NCBI RefSeq assembly: GCF_007713465.1
Contig: NZ_VMSG01000002.1
Coordinates: 1-64,000 of the forward strand
DNA length: 64,000 nucleotides
Direction of reading: 5' to 3'
Source of the DNA: Pseudomonas sp. H3(2019)
GTDB taxonomy: Bacteria; Pseudomonadota; Gammaproteobacteria; Pseudomonadales; Pseudomonadaceae
Made by a program: the position numbers and the translations under genes. This document shows positions 26,449 through 35,462 of the stretch, in pieces. The notes under the pieces are model-generated. The model did not search any database. It was not told the origin of the DNA and saw only the letters and a program-made list of their open reading frames with translations. Each line of letters begins with the position of its first letter. Positions within the stretch are counted from its first letter, which is position 1.

Positions 26449-27768
26449 TCAGTACCGATAGGTTGCCTGCACTGAAATTCCGTTCGCACTGTTTTCATAA
26501 TTGGCACTGTAGGCCGGTTGAAGACCGGAGCTGTTCGGCTGGTTTACCGAGGCTTTGGAATCCCAGAGATAACCATAAGCAAAGTCTATGGTCAGATCGG
26601 GAGTCGGCAGATAAGCGCCGCCAAGGGTCACGGCCTGGCGGTTGCCAACCGGAACGCGCACGCTGCGATCGGCATTTCCAATTGGCGACGGATCATAGGC
26701 GTAGCCTGCGCGCATCAGCCATTGCGGGGTCAATTGATAGGATGCGCCAACTGCGGTGGACCACGTGTCGTGCCAGTTCAATGGTTCGCCCACACGCTCC
26801 AGGCCCGCACTCTGGCCAAGGGCGGAAACTTCGCTGTTGATTGCCTCGAACTTTTCGAGCCGGCTCCAACGTTTCCAGGTGGTCCCCAGGTATCCCGTCC
26901 AGCGACTATTGAAATGATGGGTGATGGACGTATCCACCGATTCGGGCATAGTCAGATTTATCGTGGCGGGATAGTTTCCGTCCAGCGGGATAACGCTCGG
27001 GGAGCCGGAAACCTCGGTATGCCCTTTGAGGTGATAGTTCACCTTCGAGTGATAGTTAATCCCCCAACTCGTTGCATCACTCAAGTCAACCAAGAGGCCG
27101 ACGTTATAGCCAATTGCCGTGTCATCGCCTTTGATGGTGACCCGTGTGTCCTGGCCGTTGTTCAGGGTGCCGGTGGCCAGGTAATTCTGAAGATTGGCAT
27201 CGAAATGGTTGATGGTCGGCCCGCCACCAATGGACACGTAATCATTGATCCGATAGGCAATGGTGGGCTGCAGGGTTACTTCCTTGGTCGAGCTATAGGA
27301 ACCATGGTAGCGGCCCTGAAAACTGCTCTCGTAGTCATTGATCAGACCACTCGGAGCATAGAGCCCCAAACCAATCGAAAGCCGATCATCAAGCGGCGTC
27401 GACATATAGGCGAAGGGCACGACCGCCAACGGTACCGAGTTCCCCTTACTCGTTCCTGCGACACTGCCGTGAGCATCACTAATGTCATCGCTCCCCGAGA
27501 GGATCGCGGCCCCGCCGGAAATCTCACTGCGCTGCAACTTGGTCAAGCCTGCAGGGTTTCCGTAGATGGTGCTGGCGTCCAGCGCGGATGACGACCTGCC
27601 CGCATAAGCCGTTCCCGCACTGCTGGCACTTTGTTCGTTAAGGGCAATGCCATTGGCACCTGCCAGTGTAGAGGCGCTGAGCAGTGCCATGGCACTGGTG
27701 AGCTTGATCCACGCAGCACACTTTTGCTGAGCAGAGAGACACTGGATCGCACGGTTATTCAATTTCAT
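26449..27768 (-). CDS. FadL/TodX-type outer-membrane transporter
   Basis: A 439-residue outer-membrane barrel. After a signal peptide (AMALLSASTLAGANG) come the family features NEQSASSAGTAYAGRSSSAL and NPAGLTKL, the N-terminal hatch region, then repeated amphipathic strands ending in an aromatic residue (QATYRY), as needed for barrel assembly. FadL-type channels let hydrophobic compounds (fatty acids, toluene, aromatic oils) cross the outer membrane. The ATG at 27768 follows AGAGGTGG. It lies downstream of the aromatic-degradation genes and probably takes up their substrate. Confidence 0.88.
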   Translation of the reverse strand: MKLNNRAIQCLSAQQKCAAWIKLTSAMALLSASTLAGANGIALNEQSASSAGTAYAGRSSSALDASTIYGNPAGLTKLQRSEISGGAAILSGSDDISDAHGSVAGTSKGNSVPLAVVPFAYMSTPLDDRLSIGLGLYAPSGLINDYESSFQGRYHGSYSSTKEVTLQPTIAYRINDYVSIGGGPTINHFDANLQNYLATGTLNNGQDTRVTIKGDDTAIGYNVGLLVDLSDATSWGINYHSKVNYHLKGHTEVSGSPSVIPLDGNYPATINLTMPESVDTSITHHFNSRWTGYLGTTWKRWSRLEKFEAINSEVSALGQSAGLERVGEPLNWHDTWSTAVGASYQLTPQWLMRAGYAYDPSPIGNADRSVRVPVGNRQAVTLGGAYLPTPDLTIDFAYGYLWDSKASVNQPNSSGLQPAYSANYENSANGISVQATYRY

Positions 27769-27867
27769 TTTCCACCTCTCTTTTATTGTTTTTGTTGGTT
27801 GCACGCAGGCAAGGCTTCGCCTTCCTGTGCACTTGTCAGTGCCGGTTGGAGTGGATCGGAGTTGTGT

Positions 27868-27896
27868 AAAAGGCCCTGACTGATGAGTGCCAGGGC
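27868..27896 (-). terminator. Putative terminator after the acyl-CoA ligase gene
   Basis: On the minus strand GCCCTG (27896-27891) and CAGGGC (27878-27873) pair, followed by CTTTT. It lies 34 bases past the ligase stop and would separate that transcript from the FadL gene. Stem is only six pairs, so it may be partial. Confidence 0.4.
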
Positions 27897-27929
27897 AGGT
27901 TTGCTGGAGTTACGGAAGCGAATTCGGGC

Positions 27930-29831
27930 TCATTTAAGCCACTCGACCTGAAAGCTATAGTGTCCAAGGAGAGGAGCCAGGACTTCCTGGCCAATTCCAG
28001 CCCTGATGCAAGCGACCGGCCCACGGCGATTATCCTGCACGACCTCCACTGCGATATTCGAAAGCCCCAAGCGCTCTACTGCCTGATGGACCACCCTGGC
28101 AATCTCCCGCAGCTGCAAGGCAGGCTTGAATATCTTGCCCACGGCAGTCAGTGGCAGTGCTTCGAGGATTTCAATGCGTTTGGGAACTGCCGCCCGCTCG
28201 CTGATGTTGAGATAAGCGAACGCCTCAAGCTCTTCGGCGTTGCAGGCTTGCCCGGGGCGCAGTTGAACGTAGGCAACCGGCACCTCGCCCGAGTAGACAT
28301 CGGGGCTGCCGATTGCAGCGGCCAGGGCGACGGCGGGATGCGCCTGTAGAGCCTCCTCGATTTGCTTGGGATCGATGTTGTGGCCGCCGCGGATGATCAA
28401 CTCCTTCTTGCGTCCGGTCAGCCAGAAGTAACCTTGCGCATCCTGGCGCCCCAAATCCCCCGTATTCAGCCAGCGCTGACCGTCGATATCGATCCAGAGG
28501 CCGCGGTTATGACTCTCCTCCAGATAGCCAACGAAGAGGTTCGGGCCACTGATGGTGATGAGGCCGGTCTCATCCACATTGGCGTCACGCAGGTACTCTC
28601 CAGAATCATCGAGCACAACCGCGCGCATATTCTGGTAGGCGATCCGCACCCCGATGGAGCCGATACGGCGCTCGCCGTGGGGCGGATTGATCGAGGAAAC
28701 GCAGGCACCCTCCGTCAGGCCATAACCTTCAAGGATCTTTACCCCGGTCCGGCGCTCGAACTCCCGGAACAGCTCGGCCGGCATCGGGGCGGCGCCACAC
28801 ATGGCATAGCGAAGACTGGAGAGGTCGCGGCCCTGCCATTCATTTTGCAAAAGTGCGGCATAGACAGTGGGTACGCCGGAAAAGAAGTTGATACCGAAGT
28901 GCTCGACCATCTCCCAGAATCGTCGGATCACTCCCTCGCCACGATACCCATGAGGCGTCCCGAGGATCACCTGGTCGCCTTGAGTCCAAGGCATCAGGCC
29001 CGTCACCAGCTGTCCATTGACATGAAACAGCGGCAGGCCACAAAAGATAACCTGGCCACTGCTGCGTGGCTGCAGGTGAGCGGCCATGGCCCATGCATTG
29101 AAGACTTCCGAGCCATGGGTTCGCGCGGCGATCTTCGGGAGCCCGGTGGTGCCGCCCGTACAGATGTAGGAGGAGCATTCATCCTGGCGGATTTGCCGAC
29201 CGCTCTTCAGGTGTGTGTGCGGCTGAGTATTCATCAGCGATTGCCAATCATGGATCGCGATTGCGCTGTGCACGGCTCGTTCCTTCAGTGCCACGGATTT
29301 CAGGATCCCGCGCACAGGTTCGGCGACATAGGGTTCCATGCTGACCCAAACGACAGACCTGACCGCGGGTAACTGATCCAGCTGCGAAGCCAGTTTGGGC
29401 CACAGATCGCTACCCGGAGTCGGTGCGAGCGTCACCACCACGGAGGCCTTCGCGGCATTCAGCAAGCCGGCCATCTGCTTGGCTTCGAGCAGAGGATTGA
29501 TTGCCATGACGATGCCTGCCGCCTCCCCGCCCCAAATAGTGAAATGGGTTTCCGGCAGGTTGGGCAGGATGAACGCAAGCACCTCGCCCGGTTTTATGCC
29601 CAGGTCATGGAAGGCATTCGCCGCACGGGTGATATCCGCGAAGAGCTCGGAATAGCTCCAGTCGTGGGTGTTTTTGAAGTCAGTGGCGTCGGCGAAGAAA
29701 CTCAATGCGGGCGCCTCGGGAGTGCGATCAGCCGTACGTCTGAGCGCTTCATAAGTGCTGGACGCCAGGCCACGCTCCGACAAGGGGACTCGTTCGATAT
29801 TTTCGATGTCGTTCAGGGTCTGCACCGTCAT
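27930..29831 (-). CDS. Acyl-CoA synthetase / AMP-dependent ligase
   Basis: A 633-residue enzyme that activates a carboxylic acid to its CoA thioester with ATP. Motifs in order: P-loop-like YICTGGTTGLPK (about residue 235), ILEGYGLTEGACVSSINPP, LNTGDLGRQDAQGYFWLTGR and the C-terminal lysine region LPLTAVGKIFKPAL. It starts within the stop of the FAH-family gene (one-base overlap) and so is translationally coupled. In this cluster it most likely activates the aliphatic acid released by the meta-cleavage hydrolase, or the aromatic side chain itself. Confidence 0.88.
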   Translation of the reverse strand: MTVQTLNDIENIERVPLSERGLASSTYEALRRTADRTPEAPALSFFADATDFKNTHDWSYSELFADITRAANAFHDLGIKPGEVLAFILPNLPETHFTIWGGEAAGIVMAINPLLEAKQMAGLLNAAKASVVVTLAPTPGSDLWPKLASQLDQLPAVRSVVWVSMEPYVAEPVRGILKSVALKERAVHSAIAIHDWQSLMNTQPHTHLKSGRQIRQDECSSYICTGGTTGLPKIAARTHGSEVFNAWAMAAHLQPRSSGQVIFCGLPLFHVNGQLVTGLMPWTQGDQVILGTPHGYRGEGVIRRFWEMVEHFGINFFSGVPTVYAALLQNEWQGRDLSSLRYAMCGAAPMPAELFREFERRTGVKILEGYGLTEGACVSSINPPHGERRIGSIGVRIAYQNMRAVVLDDSGEYLRDANVDETGLITISGPNLFVGYLEESHNRGLWIDIDGQRWLNTGDLGRQDAQGYFWLTGRKKELIIRGGHNIDPKQIEEALQAHPAVALAAAIGSPDVYSGEVPVAYVQLRPGQACNAEELEAFAYLNISERAAVPKRIEILEALPLTAVGKIFKPALQLREIARVVHQAVERLGLSNIAVEVVQDNRRGPVACIRAGIGQEVLAPLLGHYSFQVEWLK

Positions 29832-30787
29832 CAGGCTTCTCCCACAACTCGGTTGCGTTGCACGCCAAGGTCGATCACGCCATCGGCGCTACGAATGCGC
29901 GCCTCGACCACATCACCCGCCTGGAGATACTGCGTCCGGCCTTCCTGCGCCTTGAGGAAAAGCTTCCACTTGGTGGCTTCCGGCATCAGGGCCGCAATGC
30001 GCTGTTTGGCAGGCGAAGGTACCGTTAGCGCGCAGCCCGCAGGGGTACCGGTGGCGATCAGGTCCCCGGGGGCGAGATCCTGCACGCGGGAGAGTTCGGT
30101 CAGGGTTTCAGCGGGGCCGTAAACCAGGTTCGCCGTGCTGTCGTTCTGTCGCACCTGGTCGTTGACCGTCAGGCGCAGCTGCAGTGCTTTCAGGTAATGC
30201 ATGTCCTTGGCATCCAGAAGGCAGAGGTAGGGACCGACCGGGCCAAACGTGCGGAAGCTCTTGCCCTTGTAGAACTGCATCTGGGGAATCTGAATGTCAC
30301 GAGCGGAGTAGTCATTGACGATGACGACGCCGGCGATGAACTCATGCAGGTTGGCGTCGGTGACAGTCACGGCGCCGCTGATCGCACGTTTCATCACCAG
30401 CCCCAGTTCGATCTCGTAGTCAAGGAAGCGCACGCTGCGCGGCTTGATCAGGTCGCTGTCAGCCGCCACCAGGCAACTCGTCGCCTTGGTGAAGATCATG
30501 TTGAATTTCTTCGCATCCGGGTCCATGCCCGACTCGATCATGTGCTGGCGATAGTTGGCGCCCTGGCAGACGAACTGCTGGTTACGAGTCACCGGCGACA
30601 GCAGTTTCACGTCGCCTGCATCCAACTCCGTACCGCTCATTCGAGCGAGGTCGTCGATACTGTTCTGGCAAATGAAGTCACCAGTGGTTTCAAAAACACC
30701 GGGGACAACAGTGATACGGCCTTGGCGTAGCACGCCCCAGTGGATACCGTTCTGAAACTCAAAGCGGACTACGTGTACAGCAGACAT
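29831..30787 (-). CDS. Fumarylacetoacetate hydrolase-family protein
   Basis: A 318-residue metal-dependent enzyme of the FAH superfamily, which hydrolyses C-C bonds or decarboxylates ring-cleavage products. Signature stretches: FLDYEIELGLVMKRAISGAV (E-x-E metal ligands), VVIVNDYSARDIQIPQMQFY, and GDLIATGTPAGCAL near the end. AGGAG stands before the ATG. Its place directly after the extradiol dioxygenase gene suggests it acts on the meta-cleavage product of that enzyme. Confidence 0.85.
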   Translation of the reverse strand: MSAVHVVRFEFQNGIHWGVLRQGRITVVPGVFETTGDFICQNSIDDLARMSGTELDAGDVKLLSPVTRNQQFVCQGANYRQHMIESGMDPDAKKFNMIFTKATSCLVAADSDLIKPRSVRFLDYEIELGLVMKRAISGAVTVTDANLHEFIAGVVIVNDYSARDIQIPQMQFYKGKSFRTFGPVGPYLCLLDAKDMHYLKALQLRLTVNDQVRQNDSTANLVYGPAETLTELSRVQDLAPGDLIATGTPAGCALTVPSPAKQRIAALMPEATKWKLFLKAQEGRTQYLQAGDVVEARIRSADGVIDLGVQRNRVVGEA

Positions 30788-30868
30788 TGAAGGTACTCCT
30801 GGAGCGTGTTTGTCCCGCGCGCGGCAGCACGAGAACTGTGGTGTTGTTCTGAGGAAGGGCTGGCGGAT

Positions 30869-31960
30869 CTACCCGAACATCCGCATCAGCGTTATCAACT
30901 TGCGAAATGTCAGGTCCGGGCTGCGCCGCAGGTTACGGATCAGCGCACGCAGATTGGTCACGTTCATCTTGGGTTTGGTAAAACTCTTGGGCATGCGCTG
31001 CCCCCACTGCGCCATCGCCTCGGGACTCACGGGATGGATGCCCGTAGGCTGAGCATCCGTGAAGATATCCCCGTCGCAGTAATGCTCGTGTTTATCGCCC
31101 CAAGGGTCTTGCCAGTAATCGAAGATCTGACTGCCCAGGATGTGCCGGCCGATTCCCCAGGAGTGCTCCCACCCCCGCTCCCGCAGGACGCGCTGCCCCA
31201 TGCCCACCGCATCTGCATCGACGACCTCATAGGCGCTATGGCTGTAGGTGGCCATGAACCCTTGCGCTATCGCGAGCGTGTGGTGAGCCGTTGGAATCTC
31301 ACCAAGGTCAAGGCGCATGAAGGCGACGATCGGTGTACCGTCGGGAAGTACCTGCACATCGCTGGGAATAAACCCGAAATGCTGCGTATACCAGGCACAG
31401 GTCGCCTGATAGTCAGCCACTTCAATCACGATGTGGCCGAGTTTGAGTACTTCAGGCGGTGCAATCGGCGGACGCTGAGTCGAGTTGATGCGTGGCTGAT
31501 CTTGCGTCAGATTCCACGGAAGTGGGGCTCTGTGCACCAGGGTCTTACCTGGAGCCTGGTCGCAAACGGCTTCCACAACGAACCCTGAAGGATCGGTCAG
31601 CCGGACGTAATGCCCGCCGCCTGGATGTGCCGATTTCTCGACCGATGACGCGCCCGGGATTCGAGCCAGCTTGTGCAGATCCTCGAGAGACTGGACTGCC
31701 AGTCCAAACCCGACAAAGCGTGCGTGGTCTGCACGATGGACACGGTAACAATAGGCAGCCGGTCCAGTGGCGCGCAGATAGAGCGTATCGGCGCTCTGAT
31801 GACTGACCGTCAAACCGAAGTCCGTCAGGAACCGCGCCGCCTCGTTCAAGTCCGGACGTTGAAAGATCAGGTGAGTCAGATCCCGGGCCTTCACCGTCGG
31901 CTGCGGATGCCGGGCAGGATGTTGTGTCGCCAACTGGCACATTTCATTTTTGTTGTTCAT
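30869..31960 (-). CDS. Extradiol ring-cleavage dioxygenase (VOC, type I)
   Basis: A 363-residue two-domain vicinal-oxygen-chelate protein related to 2,3-dihydroxybiphenyl 1,2-dioxygenase. The C-terminal domain carries the iron ligands: His in LKLGHIVIEVADY, His in YSHSAYEVVDADA and Glu in GDKHEHYCDGD. It should cleave a catechol next to the hydroxyls. Upstream bases lack a strong ribosome site and an internal Met (residue 7) is a possible start. The C-terminal 40 residues (basic, RALIRNLRRSPDLTFRKLIT) form an extra tail. Substrate is probably the product of the hydroxylase at 33564. Confidence 0.85.
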   Translation of the reverse strand: MNNKNEMCQLATQHPARHPQPTVKARDLTHLIFQRPDLNEAARFLTDFGLTVSHQSADTLYLRATGPAAYCYRVHRADHARFVGFGLAVQSLEDLHKLARIPGASSVEKSAHPGGGHYVRLTDPSGFVVEAVCDQAPGKTLVHRAPLPWNLTQDQPRINSTQRPPIAPPEVLKLGHIVIEVADYQATCAWYTQHFGFIPSDVQVLPDGTPIVAFMRLDLGEIPTAHHTLAIAQGFMATYSHSAYEVVDADAVGMGQRVLRERGWEHSWGIGRHILGSQIFDYWQDPWGDKHEHYCDGDIFTDAQPTGIHPVSPEAMAQWGQRMPKSFTKPKMNVTNLRALIRNLRRSPDLTFRKLITLMRMFG

Positions 31961-32048
31961 TGTTCTTGTTTTCCGGTTTTTCAGGACAAAACGATCCCCG
32001 CACCTCTGAAAATGCCAGAGGTGTTTTTTGTCGGGTCGGTTACCGCGC

Positions 32049-32663
32049 TCAGTCGAGTGGGGGAAGTGCCGGCAGCTCTGTGGTCGCCAGCGCTCTAGCC
32101 TCTTCGTGAGGCACGCCCAATGCCCGTAGCACCAGCTCGGCCGTGTCAGAGCCCGATTCGCGCCACGTTCTGTGCCCTTCCAGCACCAGGAAAATCGAGC
32201 CGAGGACGCTGCTCGATATCAGCGTCAGTACCGAGAGCAATTGCTCCTGCGCAAACGTGTACCGCCCACTGGACAGTCCGCTCAGAAGATCCGTAGTCGC
32301 TTGGCTGCTGAACATTTCGCGCAATGAAGAATTGCTCATGGCGAATTTATGTATGAACGCCCCCCACTGGGGATCCTCATGAGCTCGACGAATGAAGAAG
32401 CGAATGCCATTGGCAAGGCGCTGAGCCGGATCGGAGAGGGTATTGAAGCTCTTGTTGACGCGCTCATGCATCTCTCTCGCGAGATAGCCGGCGACCTCCT
32501 CGAACAGGTTTCCCATGCTGCCGATATTGCTATAGATCGTACCACGCGCCACGCCTGCCTCTTGCGCAAGGTCGAGGATGTTCACCTGGGAGGTGCCTTT
32601 TTCAGCGAACAGGCGAAAGGCGGCTCGGTGAATGCGGCGCTGTATCGGATTTAGGGATTCCAC
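32049..32663 (-). CDS. TetR-family regulator A
   Basis: A 204-residue protein starting with GTG at 32663 (reading MESLNPIQRRIHRAAFRLFA), chosen because CTGGAGAGAGC lies just before it; the ATG at 32702 lies inside the operator and lacks a ribosome site. The N-terminal helix-turn-helix is GTSQVNILDLAQEAGVARGT followed by IYSNIGSMGNLF. The C-terminal part is the ligand-binding domain. The palindrome at 32692-32715 lies right upstream, so autoregulation is likely. It is transcribed just ahead of the dioxygenase gene. Confidence 0.85.
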   Translation of the reverse strand: MESLNPIQRRIHRAAFRLFAEKGTSQVNILDLAQEAGVARGTIYSNIGSMGNLFEEVAGYLAREMHERVNKSFNTLSDPAQRLANGIRFFIRRAHEDPQWGAFIHKFAMSNSSLREMFSSQATTDLLSGLSSGRYTFAQEQLLSVLTLISSSVLGSIFLVLEGHRTWRESGSDTAELVLRALGVPHEEARALATTELPALPPLD

Positions 32664-32691
32664 GCTCTCTCTCCAGAATGACTTGATGAGC

Positions 32692-32715
32692 CAATTGAAC
32701 ACTAGTGTTCAATTG
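32692..32715. promoter_or_regulatory. 24-bp perfect palindrome, TetR operator 1
   Basis: CAATTGAACACT followed directly by its exact inverse AGTGTTCAATTG. It lies 29 bases upstream of the TetR-A start, in the place of its promoter. The core GAACAC-N2-GTGTTC is shared with operator 2. Confidence 0.75.
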
Positions 32716-32849
32716 CAGTCAACAAGGTTTTTTGAATTAAGAACGTACCCCACAATAAAAACCGTTATACGCCCCGTTACTTTGGACGTGCTGAGTGATA
32801 TGGCAAGGCCAATGAGGGAGGCTTATAGATTTCTACACACCGACGAAAA

Positions 32850-32865
32850 TGAACACAAGTGTTCA
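32850..32865. promoter_or_regulatory. Second operator-like palindrome
   Basis: TGAACAC-AA-GTGTTCA, the same core as the perfect palindrome 135 bases away. It lies 52 bases beyond the stop of TetR-B, in the gap between the two TetR genes. Two sites with one core suggest co-operative binding or looping. Confidence 0.6.
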
Positions 32866-32916
32866 GAAGCGTGGAGCTTCTGGCAGGGCCTGGCGGGCCG
32901 AAGGTGACATCAGTAC

Positions 32917-33561
32917 TTAGGGGAGCGGCTTACCGGCGATTCGCTTGGCTCTGGCAGGTGTTGCGCCCAGAGCCTTGAGAATCATCTCGGCGACCCGCAG
33001 ATCGTGCTCCGGCACCGTACGCCCCTCGACCACCGAACGCATCGCTCCGGTGGTGCACGATACGACCATGTCCAGGGCGACCCCTTCGTCCTCGTAAGCC
33101 AAAGTACCCGCGCGCAGGCCATCACGCAGGTCGCCCAGCACATGGGCAGCCAAGCGCGAACGCATGGTCTGATCGGAATGGATGATGCGCAGCAGCGCGT
33201 TGGCCCATTGATGGTCGTACGCGGCCCGGCATACGAACATCCGCACACCAATCGAAAGCCGCTGCGCGCCGCAGTGCACGTCAGAACTCAAGGCGGAAAT
33301 GGCATCGGAGAACTCGCTCGCCATGGCGATCCCAACCGCCTCGAGCACTTCGTCGCGTGTTCGAAAATAGTTGTAGATGGTGCCGTTGGATACCTCGGCC
33401 TCCGCAGCGACGTCGAGCAGTGCAATCTCCCCCACCTCCTTGCGCGCGACAAGACGCAATGCCGCGTCCACCAGGCCGCGACGGGTGCGTTCACGCTTCT
33501 TGTGGCCTCGGGTGAGAGGCTCTTGCGCAGTTGCTTCTGAAGGACAAGTGGGGGACGGCAT
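32917..33561 (-). CDS. TetR-family regulator B
   Basis: A 214-residue protein with helix-turn-helix EIALLDVAAEAEVSNGTIYN followed by YFRTRDEVLEAV, and a helical ligand domain. A hydrophilic 23-residue leader (SEATAQEPLTRGHKKRERTR) precedes the DNA-binding part. It begins 2 bases after the stop of the hydroxylase gene, so it is made from the same transcript and may sense the hydroxylase substrate. The palindromes in the downstream gap are candidate binding sites for it or for TetR-A. Confidence 0.85.
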   Translation of the reverse strand: MPSPTCPSEATAQEPLTRGHKKRERTRRGLVDAALRLVARKEVGEIALLDVAAEAEVSNGTIYNYFRTRDEVLEAVGIAMASEFSDAISALSSDVHCGAQRLSIGVRMFVCRAAYDHQWANALLRIIHSDQTMRSRLAAHVLGDLRDGLRAGTLAYEDEGVALDMVVSCTTGAMRSVVEGRTVPEHDLRVAEMILKALGATPARAKRIAGKPLP

Positions 33562-33563
33562 CT

Positions 33564-35222
33564 TCAGGCTCTTAATCGAGGGGGTTCGTTGATGGTAATG
33601 GAAACGCTATCGGCAGTGGAATTGGTGTGCGCCATCAGGATCTGGCAGTCTCGAACGAGACTGCCAGCCTCTACGCCGGGAGCGTGGTGCATGATGATGC
33701 GGTCAGGGCGAATCGCGACGAGCGTGCCTTTGGCAGCCAGCGGCAGGATGTCATGGTTCAGGTCTTCGATGAAGTCACAACGGCCGCCGGAGCGTTGGCC
33801 GCGTGTTCTGATTTCCAGGAAATGCCCGCCCATCTTTTCCCAGGAAACGACTTGAGCAGTGGTCAGCAGTGACAATGGGTCTACGCCGAAACCAACCAGG
33901 GTCAGGTTGTCCCCAAGCGCATCGTCGCTCAGTTGGATCTGCTTTTGCAGAGTGCGAACCCAGGCCTGGGGAAACAGGCTGCCACGTACCAGTTTGTCGC
34001 CCCGACGGTGCTTCACGAATAGCCCGTGCCTGAAGATGTTCTTCGGCTTGATATCCAACTGTTCGAAGTACCTCCGGGTAGCGGGAGTCAACGTCAACAT
34101 GCGCATCAGGCCGTGGATGAAGAAAGCCGCGAGCTTGTTCTTGGGCATCACCAGGCGGCCCATGAGTTTTGCCAGATTAATCATCGCCTGAGCATGGGGG
34201 CGGCGCTCTTCGTCATAGGTATCGAGCACCGCGGGCGCGGCATAACCGCGAAGGACCCAGGCCAGTTTCCAGGCCAGGTTGGCGCCATCTCGAAGTCCCG
34301 CTACGAGACCTTGCCCGACAAAAGGCGGCGTGATGTGCGCGGCGTCGCCGGCGAGGAAGACGCGGCCCTTGCTGAAGCTGTTGCAGCAGCGCGCATGGAA
34401 TCGATACACCGCCTTGCGTTCGATTTCCAGCTCCTGCGGTTTGATCCATGGCGCAATCAGCCGGGCGATGCTTTCCGGGCTTTCCAGCTCTTCGCGCGAT
34501 TCGCCGGGTTGCAGCATGAACTCCCAGCGCTCCCTGCCGCCGGGTGCGGGCATGTGCGGCGTTGGGCGCCGTGGATCGCAGAGAAACTCAATATGATCAA
34601 TGGCTGACTTATGCCGGTTCATGACATCGACAATCAGCCAATCCTCCGCGTAGGTCTGCCCTTCGAACTCCTGGCCTATCAGTGTTCTGACCCTGGAGCT
34701 TGCACCATCCGCACCGACCACGTACTGGGCGCGAACGGAATGCGAACGCCCCTCCTGATCCCGTACGGAGGCGACGACGCCGTCCGCCTCCTCGACCAGG
34801 CTTTCGAGCTCGAAGCCGCCCAGGCTGGTCACTGACTTCAGCCGGGAAACCTGGCTGCGCATCGCTCGTTCGAGGTCGGGTTGATAGAAGGTCACAAGCT
34901 TGGGGTGGCCGTCGATACACCCAGCAGTGTTGGCGCGACCAAATTGCCCGAGAACCGGTGAGTGCATCTTTACTTCCGGGATAGCGATCTTCTCGAAAGC
35001 CTCCTCCGACAATCCGGCGAGTTGCAGGATACGCAGCGCCTCGTTGTCCAGGGCAATGGCGCGGGGCATTAGTACGATCTCATGGATCTTGTCCAGCACC
35101 AGTGTCTTGACCCCATAGCGGCCGAGCAGCGCCGCGATTGTCGCACCGACCGGACCGTTACCGACGACCAGCACATCGACGGCGGCGGGCGGCAATTCGG
35201 ATACTTTCTTGTTGTTGTTCAT
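33564..35222 (-). CDS. FAD-dependent aromatic hydroxylase (MhpA-like)
   Basis: A 552-residue flavoprotein monooxygenase resembling 3-(3-hydroxyphenyl)propionate hydroxylase. Features: FAD-binding GNGPVGATIAALLGRYGVKT near residue 20, VVGADGASSRVR (DG motif), and FLAGDAAHITPPFVGQGLVA (GD motif). It uses NAD(P)H and oxygen to add a hydroxyl ortho to an existing one, giving a catechol for the dioxygenase. AAGGG precedes the ATG. The first gene of the cluster, it is divergent from a large regulator gene at 35463. Confidence 0.88.
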   Translation of the reverse strand: MNNNKKVSELPPAAVDVLVVGNGPVGATIAALLGRYGVKTLVLDKIHEIVLMPRAIALDNEALRILQLAGLSEEAFEKIAIPEVKMHSPVLGQFGRANTAGCIDGHPKLVTFYQPDLERAMRSQVSRLKSVTSLGGFELESLVEEADGVVASVRDQEGRSHSVRAQYVVGADGASSRVRTLIGQEFEGQTYAEDWLIVDVMNRHKSAIDHIEFLCDPRRPTPHMPAPGGRERWEFMLQPGESREELESPESIARLIAPWIKPQELEIERKAVYRFHARCCNSFSKGRVFLAGDAAHITPPFVGQGLVAGLRDGANLAWKLAWVLRGYAAPAVLDTYDEERRPHAQAMINLAKLMGRLVMPKNKLAAFFIHGLMRMLTLTPATRRYFEQLDIKPKNIFRHGLFVKHRRGDKLVRGSLFPQAWVRTLQKQIQLSDDALGDNLTLVGFGVDPLSLLTTAQVVSWEKMGGHFLEIRTRGQRSGGRCDFIEDLNHDILPLAAKGTLVAIRPDRIIMHHAPGVEAGSLVRDCQILMAHTNSTADSVSITINEPPRLRA

Positions 35223-35462
35223 ATCGAGCCCTTGTTGTGATTGAAGTCGTGGGACGCGCAGGTCTCATCGTCAGGCAATGTGAAGGTATGCAAAATTGAG
35301 AGATATTTCAATATTGATGTTTTAGTCATTAATTTTTTGAGATCATTGCCACACCCAAATGAGTCCACTTGGGCTGTGCTCAACCGGATGCCTGAGGAGT
35401 GAAGTCACGCTGCGTCAGTTTCCGACCGGTGAGGCTTGGCTTCTGAGCCGATCAGCGTTGTC

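Noticed and set aside
26518..27591. 357-residue plus-strand frame over the FadL gene
   Set aside because: The minus strand gives an unmistakable FadL barrel with signal peptide; this frame is its complement.
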